IMG/VR virus record: IMGVR_UViG_3300042197_002234
Location: 124,001 to 188,000 of that record
DNA: 64,000 bases
Source of the DNA: a virus
Direction: 5' to 3' (one strand)
Shown here: positions 58,231-64,000 of the stretch, piece after piece
Numbering within the stretch: the first letter of the stretch is position 1
How the letters are laid out: the number at the start of each line of letters is the position of its first letter
Translations under genes and position numbers: made by a program
The notes under the pieces: model-generated
The model's input: the letters and a program-made list of their open reading frames with translations, nothing else
Told to the model about the DNA's origin: nothing
Databases searched by the model: none

Positions 58231-59067
58231 TTACCACTGTCTTTCTTCAGGAGGAAATGTATTTATATAATCCTCCACTTCCACGTAATTATCACCAATC
58301 CATTTTCTTAATTCTTTGCTAAGTTCATATACGAACTCATCCTCACTAAGGTAACGCCAATTCTTATACTTAATAACAACCAATACTCTTTTTCTATCAT
58401 TAACAATACCTACATCTGATACACTAACTTTTACATCAGCATCAATTAACTCACAAGCACTAAATGAAATAATTTCATCATCTTCTGAGTTCATTATTTC
58501 ACAAGTAAGTTTCATATCATTTACTATATCATCAACAAGTTTCTGAATACGTTCCCTCCTAATTTGGTATTGTGGTTTTTCAATTTCCTCATTCATGTTT
58601 CTTATTATTTTTCTTATGGATTCATATAAGTTCGGCGAATCTTTGTTCCATTTTTTTACATCACCACTTCCTGTTCCTTCATACTTTAGAGTTATTGCTT
58701 CTTTTGGTATATCTTGAAATGTTACAATATGTTTTTTTGTTGACTCAAAGTGTCTATCTTTATACCATTTAACATCAGGAATCATCCTTGTGTCTATAAA
58801 CCATATATCATCATCGTATGATGAATCGAACCACGCTCTTTTATTTGTTGAATTGGTTGCAAATATTGCTGGTTTACATTTAACTCCATAACCCACATAT
58901 ATTTTATAACATTCCCCCGCCCTTACTTTAAGTCCCTGTTCCATTATCTTATCTCTAAACATTGGATTAGACTTATGAACAATAATTGAATTGGGTATGA
59001 TTTCTTTCCCTGCTGGAGAATAATCATCTTCCCTTAATATTCTTCTTATGGATTCTTGTAGGTTCAT
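58231..59067 (-). CDS. LQES-leader protein, possible ADP-ribosyltransferase-like fold
   Basis: 278 aa. The leader NLQESIRRILREDD has L-R-E|D. The middle contains IIVHKSNPMFRDKIMEQGLK and KPAIFATNS plus DDDIWFIDT, which loosely resembles the H...Y...E layout of TpT1/DarT-like ADP-ribosyltransferase folds. The C-terminal ~110 residues are a separate acidic domain. T4 packages an ADP-ribosyltransferase (Alt) with a similar cleaved leader, but here the fold is only a guess. Confidence 0.6.
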   Translation of the reverse strand: MNLQESIRRILREDDYSPAGKEIIPNSIIVHKSNPMFRDKIMEQGLKVRAGECYKIYVGYGVKCKPAIFATNSTNKRAWFDSSYDDDIWFIDTRMIPDVKWYKDRHFESTKKHIVTFQDIPKEAITLKYEGTGSGDVKKWNKDSPNLYESIRKIIRNMNEEIEKPQYQIRRERIQKLVDDIVNDMKLTCEIMNSEDDEIISFSACELIDADVKVSVSDVGIVNDRKRVLVVIKYKNWRYLSEDEFVYELSKELRKWIGDNYVEVEDYINTFPPEERQW

Positions 59068-59068
59068 A

Positions 59069-59596
59069 TTAATCTAACCATTTTGCGTTTAATCCTATAT
59101 ATACATTGGGTTGTATGAATCCGTCAGGGAATTGAATGAATGTTTGTGTCGTTCTATGCCACCCTTCACCTAATTCATATTTACCATCTTTGGTTTCAAA
59201 TAAAATAATTGGTTCTTGTGATATGCCTTTGCTTTGAAGTAATTCTTTTTGTGTTTCGTGTCTTTCAGTATCTTTTTCCACATCTTGTCTTACTTCACCT
59301 TGAATTCTACTTTCCAATTGTTTTTTTGTGTTTTCAGTAAAAATATCCATTGACATTGGAAAATCTTTTTCATATACCCACTCTAAATCTTTTACCCATT
59401 CATCAATCCATTCTGTAATACCTTCATATGTGTTTACATCATCTGATTGTGTTATCATTTTATAAACCCAATCTCTTAATACATATTCAGGAGTGTTTGG
59501 TAATTTTTTTTTTAACCAATTAAACATTCCTTGTCTTGTTTCAGTAACAATCCCCATCATTTGTCTAATTCTTTGTATGTTTTCTTGTAGGTTCAT
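59069..59596 (-). CDS. LQEN-leader hypothetical protein
   Basis: 175 aa from the ATG at 59596. The leader NLQENIQRIRQMMGIVTET has V-T-E|T. Trp-rich first half (WVKDLEWVYEKDFP), then a coiled Glu/Lys segment and a C-terminal beta part (FETKDGKYELGEGWHRT). It overlaps 59593-60024 by 4 bp. Confidence 0.73.
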   Translation of the reverse strand: MNLQENIQRIRQMMGIVTETRQGMFNWLKKKLPNTPEYVLRDWVYKMITQSDDVNTYEGITEWIDEWVKDLEWVYEKDFPMSMDIFTENTKKQLESRIQGEVRQDVEKDTERHETQKELLQSKGISQEPIILFETKDGKYELGEGWHRTTQTFIQFPDGFIQPNVYIGLNAKWLD

Positions 59597-60024
59597 ATCG
59601 TATAACAAAATTTAACTTCTAATTCTATCTCATCCCATAATGGATTATTTTTATCCATATAGTTTTGTAATAAATAGATTGCAGATATTCTATGTGCCCC
59701 ATCTTGAATTACATCATCCACAACAATAATTGGTGGTAAGTTTCTCAACGACTTTGGATTTCGTTTCATGTATCTTGCATACTCAACAACTTTTTTGGTT
59801 ACACCCCAACTATAATCGTCATTAAGAACATCTTCTAAAACTTCTTTGTAATAAGGAATTCTTTGTATTCTACCATCTAATATTTCGTCAATTGTAAGAT
59901 AATCGGTATCACAATCCATATTATCCATTTCATAGTTTGATAATGGTTTTCCTGATGACTCACCAGGTTGTGGGACATTTAATTCTTCCCTTAATATTCT
60001 TCTTATGTTTTCTTGTAGGTTCAT
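59593..60024 (-). CDS. LQEN-leader protein with ParB/sulfiredoxin-like domain
   Basis: 143 aa from the ATG at 60024. The leader NLQENIRRILREELN (L-R-E|E) is followed by a ParBc-like core: LPPIIVVDDVIQDGAHRISA matches the 'ID-G-HR' nucleotide-binding signature of ParB/Srx folds. Such domains bind or hydrolyse CTP/ATP or nick DNA; the exact activity is unknown. Confidence 0.72.
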   Translation of the reverse strand: MNLQENIRRILREELNVPQPGESSGKPLSNYEMDNMDCDTDYLTIDEILDGRIQRIPYYKEVLEDVLNDDYSWGVTKKVVEYARYMKRNPKSLRNLPPIIVVDDVIQDGAHRISAIYLLQNYMDKNNPLWDEIELEVKFCYTI

Positions 60025-60506
60025 TTCTTCGTTTTCTTTACACAATTAGGGTATCTCTTACCAAACATTGTCTTCATTCCTTTTTGGGTGTATCCTGGCC
60101 AACACTTTTCTGTTAACTCACCTTCATTCTGTTCTTGTTTCTGTAATCTAATTGTCTTTTCCTTTGACTTTTCTTTTACAGTTTCAATATAGTCGTATGC
60201 TCTTTTTAACCTTTGTTTTGTTTCTGGGTCTTTTGCGTTTTGATATGCGGCTCTTACTCTTTGGTGTATAAGATTAATTATCTGTGATTGTCTCTTATGG
60301 GGTTTAGATTTGAAACTATCTTTGTTTAATGTATCCACGATATCCTCTTTTGTTCTAAACTTTACAGATACCGTATCATTTGGATTCTCGTCGGTATATA
60401 ATCTTCTTCCTGAACCTTTGGGTTTCTTACCTGTTCCTGTCTTGGGGTCAGATTCATTCAATAGTTCTTCCCTTAATATTCTTCTTATGGATTCTTGTAG
60501 TGTCAT
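60021..60506 (-). CDS. LQES-leader basic protein
   Basis: 161 aa. The leader TLQESIRRILREELLNES has L-R-E|E. The rest is strongly basic and helical, ending CWPGYTQKGMKTMFGKRYPN plus CVKK, a tail I have seen in other phage proteins of unknown function. Probably nucleic-acid binding (inference). First gene of a three-gene overlapping series. Confidence 0.75.
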   Translation of the reverse strand: MTLQESIRRILREELLNESDPKTGTGKKPKGSGRRLYTDENPNDTVSVKFRTKEDIVDTLNKDSFKSKPHKRQSQIINLIHQRVRAAYQNAKDPETKQRLKRAYDYIETVKEKSKEKTIRLQKQEQNEGELTEKCWPGYTQKGMKTMFGKRYPNCVKKTKK

Positions 60507-60516
60507 ATTAATACTT

Positions 60517-61107
60517 TTAAAATCCTAATTGTTTTCTTCTTTCTACAGTATCTACAATGTCCAGATAGAAATCTTCAAGGTCTCTTTCTCCTGATTTAAT
60601 TTTATCAATTATTTCATCTCTTCTATATGCCGTATTTTTATTAATAAAATCAATCATTTCTTCATCAGTAATTCCTTCAGGTTTTGTTGGTTCAGGAATA
60701 CAATCATATTCTTCGGTGTAATCAATATCCGTTATATATAAACCACTTTCTCCAGTTATTTTTTCAAATTCAGGCACCATAGTTTCATCATACCATTCCT
60801 CAATTATTTGAACTATGTATGATTTTCTCACACTAAAAAAAGATTGTAGGTCATCGATAAGTGATTCTGAAACCATTAAACTCCCATTTATGAATTCTTC
60901 GTCGTCAAAGTAATAAACTACTGTGATGGTTTCTTTTCCGTTAACGCACCAATCTTCTCGTAAATTACCATAAGTACGAGATTTAATCCCTATTTTTCGT
61001 CTACCTTTTGAAATATACGTGTTTAAATAATTCTTTATTGAGTCACTAATTTTGGGACTAGAAGTTAAAAACTTTTTATATTGTGTTTCAGTAATAATAA
61101 ATCTCAT
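60517..61107 (-). CDS. ITE-leader protein
   Basis: 196 aa from the ATG at 61107. Leader MRFIITETQYKKFLTSS (I-T-E|T). The middle resembles the small family but is longer; VQIIEEWYDETMVPEFEKIT is a variant module with Trp. The C-terminal extension (TAYRRDEIIDKIKSGERDL) is helical. Divergent from 61162. Confidence 0.73.
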   Translation of the reverse strand: MRFIITETQYKKFLTSSPKISDSIKNYLNTYISKGRRKIGIKSRTYGNLREDWCVNGKETITVVYYFDDEEFINGSLMVSESLIDDLQSFFSVRKSYIVQIIEEWYDETMVPEFEKITGESGLYITDIDYTEEYDCIPEPTKPEGITDEEMIDFINKNTAYRRDEIIDKIKSGERDLEDFYLDIVDTVERRKQLGF

Positions 61108-61161
61108 ATAATGTTTTCTGTTAAATTCACTATTAATAAATATTCGATATTTATCTTTAAG

Positions 61162-61449
61162 ATGAAACTCATTATAAAAGAAGCACAAGTAAGTCAATTG
61201 TTAAGTGTTTATGATAGACTGATGAACTCAGAACAGTATGATGGTGTCTGTAACATTAATATTGATTACGATGAAATTATGGATAGGTTCGTATTGAACG
61301 TGTTTTTTAATCGTAGTTTTATTATAAATCTTGGGTCAGGAGGTCAACAGTCTCGTTACTTAAAAAAAACTTTTAATGAGATTGGTAAAAAGTTCTTATC
61401 TTTTACAAATAATAACCCGTTAATGTACCAACACTTTTCAGATTGTTAA
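61162..61449 (+). CDS. IKE-leader protein
   Basis: 95 aa from the ATG at 61162. Leader MKLIIKEAQVSQLLSVYD (I-K-E|A). Short beta-rich body; the W-x-E module is missing. Followed 4 bp later by 61454. Confidence 0.72.
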   Translation: MKLIIKEAQVSQLLSVYDRLMNSEQYDGVCNINIDYDEIMDRFVLNVFFNRSFIINLGSGGQQSRYLKKTFNEIGKKFLSFTNNNPLMYQHFSDC

Positions 61450-61453
61450 TAAC

Positions 61454-61816
61454 ATGAAAATTATAATAACAGAGTCTAAATTAGAAGATACTATCCTTAA
61501 GTTTTTGGACAATAATAATTTTGTTGTTTATAAAGGAGGAAGAAGTTTCAACTCTTACATTTATTTTTTGGAAGATGGAGATGATAATCAAGCAATGATT
61601 AGTGTGTATCATAGAAACGCTTTTGGAGAAATTAGAAATTGGGTTTATGTTAATCCCAAACTAATTAATCGTGTAACTTTATTTGTTCCTATTGATGAAA
61701 AAGATTTTTTAAATATTGTTTCACATTGGGTGAGTAATGTTTTAAATATGAAAATAAATAGTGTTGAAAACGCATTCCGTACAGACCAAGGACATAGATT
61801 GGATGTACGTCTTTAA
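61454..61816 (+). CDS. ITE-leader, W-V family protein
   Basis: 120 aa. Leader MKIIITESKLEDTILKFLD, typical middle (YFLEDGDDNQAMISVYHR) and VSHWVSNVLNMKINSVEN as the C-terminal module (WVS in place of WVE). Converges on 61823. Confidence 0.77.
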   Translation: MKIIITESKLEDTILKFLDNNNFVVYKGGRSFNSYIYFLEDGDDNQAMISVYHRNAFGEIRNWVYVNPKLINRVTLFVPIDEKDFLNIVSHWVSNVLNMKINSVENAFRTDQGHRLDVRL

Positions 61817-61822
61817 ATTATT

Positions 61823-62104
61823 TTAAACACCTGATTTAAGAATAACTTCTAACATATGAATCTTATCCCTATCCTCTTTGGTCTTGGTCTTCTTTGACTT
61901 AAGATATTCAATGGCGTTAACAATCTCTTCCCTTTTATTGATTACAGGAGTTGATTGCTGTGGTTCTATAATAACGGGTTGGATGGTCTCAGGTTTCTGA
62001 GGAATTGCATCATCACCACAATACAATATCCACATAGCTCGTAAGACCTTCTTTGGGTCCTTTACGAACATACTCATAACAATGTATATCAAGACTCTTC
62101 CCAT
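61823..62104 (-). CDS. Hypothetical protein with N-terminal hydrophobic segment
   Basis: 93 aa; the ATG at 62104 is fixed by the leaderless promoter (the frame is open further upstream). GRVLIYIVMSMFVKDPK may be a membrane helix, then a Pro/Gln-rich linker and a basic helix (KSKKTKTKEDRDKI). Function unknown. Confidence 0.65.
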   Translation of the reverse strand: MGRVLIYIVMSMFVKDPKKVLRAMWILYCGDDAIPQKPETIQPVIIEPQQSTPVINKREEIVNAIEYLKSKKTKTKEDRDKIHMLEVILKSGV

Positions 62105-62108
62105 AACA

Positions 62109-62138
62109 CAAAGATACAAAAAAACCCCCATTTTGCAA
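62109..62138 (-). promoter_or_regulatory. Leaderless promoter
   Basis: TTG (62138-62136), 19 bp, TATCTTTG (62116-62109), then 4 bp (TGTT) to the ATG at 62104. Confidence 0.72.
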
Positions 62139-62167
62139 TGAAGGTTCGTTAATTAAATTCCGTCCCA

Positions 62168-62317
62168 TTACAGATTTTCTTCAATCCATTTTTCATCTGT
62201 TTCAATCCAAGGCCATCCAGTACATTCTTTAGAGTATTTTTGAATTAATTCAATAACTTCTTCTCTACTCCAACTATCCTTTGGTTCTTTGATAAAATCA
62301 TCTATTGTTTTTTCCAT
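62168..62317 (-). CDS. 49-aa acidic protein
   Basis: EKTIDDFIKEPKDSWSREEV, then KECTGWPWIETDEKWIEENL. A complete ORF 10 bp downstream of 62328-62528 on the same strand. Family not recognised. Confidence 0.55.
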   Translation of the reverse strand: MEKTIDDFIKEPKDSWSREEVIELIQKYSKECTGWPWIETDEKWIEENL

Positions 62318-62327
62318 AATTTAAATT

Positions 62328-62528
62328 TTAAAAATTACCCCAATCTGTTAAATCTATTTCGTCCCCAAGTAATTCATCTTTAACCTTAACAATAGTACCA
62401 AGACCTGTTGGCGTAAACATAAATGTCCATCTCTCACCTGCAGTAGGAAATGTTGGGTCTTTCTTTTTTTGTTTTTTTCTCCATGATTCAAACTTTTTAA
62501 TCATGTCTTTATCTAACTCAAAGTTCAT
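62328..62528 (-). CDS. Small hypothetical protein
   Basis: 66 aa from the ATG at 62528: Lys-rich helix (MIKKFESWRKKQKKKDP), then RWTFMFTPTGLGTIVKVKDE. The pattern RWTFxFxPTGLG is familiar from large phages. Starts 1 bp after the upstream gene's stop. Confidence 0.68.
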   Translation of the reverse strand: MNFELDKDMIKKFESWRKKQKKKDPTFPTAGERWTFMFTPTGLGTIVKVKDELLGDEIDLTDWGNF

Positions 62529-62529
62529 A

Positions 62530-62781
62530 TTATTGTGGATTAAATAATTCAAAATCTGTGTTTTCGTCCATTTCTTTCCAACCACCTTCACCTTCCATAG
62601 ATGTGAAGGCTAACGTAACAATACAATTTCGTATATTGTCCATCTCATCAGAAATGTCTTCAGGGTCAATAACGATGGTTGCATCCCAACTCTTGTCCTT
62701 GATATTATTATTTAATTTTCGAGTTAATGAGTTATAGTTTCTAATTAAACTTTTCCTCAGTCCATCCATTGATACTTCCAT
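62530..62781 (-). CDS. Small hypothetical protein
   Basis: 83 aa with a basic N-terminal helix (LRKSLIRNYNSLTRKLNN) and acidic remainder. Known only as a phage-type orphan. First gene of the 62781-62168 series. Confidence 0.68.
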   Translation of the reverse strand: MEVSMDGLRKSLIRNYNSLTRKLNNNIKDKSWDATIVIDPEDISDEMDNIRNCIVTLAFTSMEGEGGWKEMDENTDFELFNPQ

Positions 62782-62878
62782 ATTATTTCCTTTAATTAAA
62801 TAAAGGTAATAAATCAGGCCAATACTGTCAAATCCTGTATTTCTGTGAAGATAATATTTAATTAACTTTTTTAAAAAA

Positions 62879-63592
62879 TCAAAACTTAAGTATCGACCAC
62901 TCTCCGTTGTAATCTTCCACTAAACAAGTACTATTTTCACAAAAATCACCTGAATTCATATAATCATTACTTAATTTTGGTTGATGAATGTGTCCACATA
63001 CTGCAACATCATAACCTTTTTGTTTTGTTAATCCTTTTGCATTTTCCTCAAAATCAGACACAAAATTAATAGCTCCTTTGACAGATTGTTTTATATCATT
63101 AGCCAGTGAATGATATGGTAAATTAAATTTTCTTCTGATAAAGTTGTAAACCGTATTTAATCGTATTACAAAATCGTATGACCATCCACCGATAACCGCC
63201 AACCATCTAACTTTCATAATCACGAAATCTAATACATCACCATGAAAACAAAAATATTTTCTACCGTCAATACCTATATGTACATACTTTCTAACAATCT
63301 CAATGTTATTCATCTTGAATGGTACAAATGGTTTTAAAAAGTCATCGTGATTACCCCTTATATAAATTACTTTAGTTCCATTCTCACTTCTTTTCATAAA
63401 CTTTCTGAATATTTTGGAGCATTCTTTCTTCCACTTACCTCCTGATTTTAGAGCCCATCCATCTATTATATCACCATTTAATATTAATACTTCGGATTCA
63501 TTGTTTTCTAAAAATTCTATTATTTTGTTTGTCTGTGATTGTCTCGCCCCTAAATGTAAATCACTCATTATTATTGTTTTCCACTTTCTCAT
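62879..63592 (-). CDS. LpxH-like metallophosphoesterase
   Basis: 237 aa from the ATG at 63592, whose ATGA overlaps the previous stop. All calcineurin-type motifs are present: IIMSDLHLGARQ, LILNGDIIDGW, YIRGNHDDF, FCFHGDVLD and VCGHIHQPK. The ARQ after DLHLG and the helical insert (LAVIGGWSYDFVIRLN) resemble UDP-2,3-diacylglucosamine pyrophosphatases of the LpxH type, which act in lipid A synthesis. Next to a glycosyltransferase, a role in envelope-glycan modification is plausible. Confidence 0.85.
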   Translation of the reverse strand: MRKWKTIIMSDLHLGARQSQTNKIIEFLENNESEVLILNGDIIDGWALKSGGKWKKECSKIFRKFMKRSENGTKVIYIRGNHDDFLKPFVPFKMNNIEIVRKYVHIGIDGRKYFCFHGDVLDFVIMKVRWLAVIGGWSYDFVIRLNTVYNFIRRKFNLPYHSLANDIKQSVKGAINFVSDFEENAKGLTKQKGYDVAVCGHIHQPKLSNDYMNSGDFCENSTCLVEDYNGEWSILKF

Positions 63593-64000
63593 TTCCAATA
63601 TGTGTTATGGTCCTTAAAAAACTGTTTATTATTTCTGTTTAGAAATGAACCAATCATTAATTTTATCATGTACATTAAACCTTTATTTTCAAATCTCCTC
63701 GGTGGTGTATATATAACTTTGTTTAATAGTCCAAATTTTTTAGGTTTTACTTGTTTTGATAATAGATAATCTTCCGCAACAATTACATCTTCATCAAAAC
63801 CATTTAACTCATTAAAAACACTTGTCCTTATTAACATAAATCCACCTAAACAAAATGGTGATATTGGTTTTGTAATTCTTTGAATTATATCAAAAAACTT
63901 AAACACATAATTATATTTACCATTTGTTGTTCTTACTTTAACTGTTAATAAATCTAATTTGTTTTTTATTATGGTTTTTAAAGATTTGTTAAGGAGATTA
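63589..64000 (-). CDS. Family 2 glycosyltransferase, partial (runs off the window)
   Basis: The frame is open from the right edge to the stop at 63589 (136 residues visible). GGFMLIRTSVFNELNGFDED followed by VIVAEDYLLSKQ is the acceptor-binding and catalytic ED region of GT2 enzymes. An apparent start at 63906 is a GTG inside the gene, so the N-terminal nucleotide-binding half lies beyond the window. Coupled to the LpxH-like gene by a 4-bp overlap. Confidence 0.8.
   Translation of the reverse strand, partial: NLLNKSLKTIIKNKLDLLTVKVRTTNGKYNYVFKFFDIIQRITKPISPFCLGGFMLIRTSVFNELNGFDEDVIVAEDYLLSKQVKPKKFGLLNKVIYTPPRRFENKGLMYMIKLMIGSFLNRNNKQFFKDHNTYWK

Noticed and set aside
1-64000. Bacterial chromosome or prophage rather than a free large phage
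   Set aside because: No ribosomal proteins, rRNA, central metabolism operons, integrase or attachment sites; tRNA cluster, small orphan genes and lysis genes favour a lytic large phage. Without structural genes in view this remains a judgement.

Overview
The window is AT-rich (roughly 30% G+C by eye), densely packed with short genes on both strands, and looks like an interior piece of a very large tailed-phage genome whose host is a member of the Bacteroidota. Phage evidence: a tRNA cluster, dozens of small orphan proteins, many convergent or ATGA-overlapping gene pairs, three peptidoglycan hydrolases, holin-like proteins, HNH endonucleases and phage-typical domains (DUF4314, DUF5872, DUF2452). 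Host evidence: promoters of the form TTG-N19/20-TAnnTTTG, almost no Shine-Dalgarno sequences, host-like DnaK and ClpP, and a secreted protein ending in a type IX secretion (T9SS) sorting domain. No terminase, portal, capsid, tail or polymerase gene is visible, so these must lie elsewhere.

Layout. 1-0.87 kb: tRNA/structured-RNA cluster on the minus strand (Phe, Val, probably Met, Gln, plus two long tRNA-like RNAs); tRNA-Arg follows at 2.3 kb. 1.0-2.3 kb: archaemetzincin-like protease operon. 2.6-7.6 kb: glycosyltransferase/methyltransferase cassette (GT2, GT-D, DUF616 types). 8.2-12.9 kb: three large minus-strand proteins, two with peptidoglycan-binding-like segments. 13-17 kb: small hypothetical proteins. 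17.3-32.3 kb: enzymes (thioesterase, GMP reductase-like, PPK2, P-loop kinase, phosphoesterase, amidase, class II aaRS-like protein, UVR protein, DnaK, HAD, adenylosuccinate synthetase). 32.3-42.2 kb: secreted/T9SS proteins, membrane proteins, FKBP, two further murein hydrolases, thymidylate synthase, ClpP. 42-62 kb: an accessory region of small acidic proteins, most starting with one of a few related short N-terminal leaders. 62-64 kb: LpxH-like phosphoesterase and a glycosyltransferase that runs off the right edge.

How the genes may work together. (i) About thirty otherwise different proteins share short leaders (MKIIITESQ-type, MKKIVRLTE-type, MNLQESIRRILRE-type), usually with an [ILV]-x-E site shortly after. 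This is how T4 marks internal head proteins for packaging and gp21 cleavage, so I infer a large set of packaged, possibly injected, proteins. (ii) GMP reductase-like, PurA-like, ThyA and PPK2 enzymes would together shift G nucleotides toward A and supply T and NTPs, fitting an AT-rich genome. (iii) DnaK, a UVR-motif protein, FKBP and ClpP form a protein-folding/proteolysis set. (iv) Many genes have their -7 promoter box exactly 4 bp before the start codon, implying leaderless mRNAs. (v) At 49.9-52.9 kb the DNA coding for a conserved C-terminal W-[VF]-E motif is duplicated repeatedly, which looks like ongoing diversification of the leader-bearing family.
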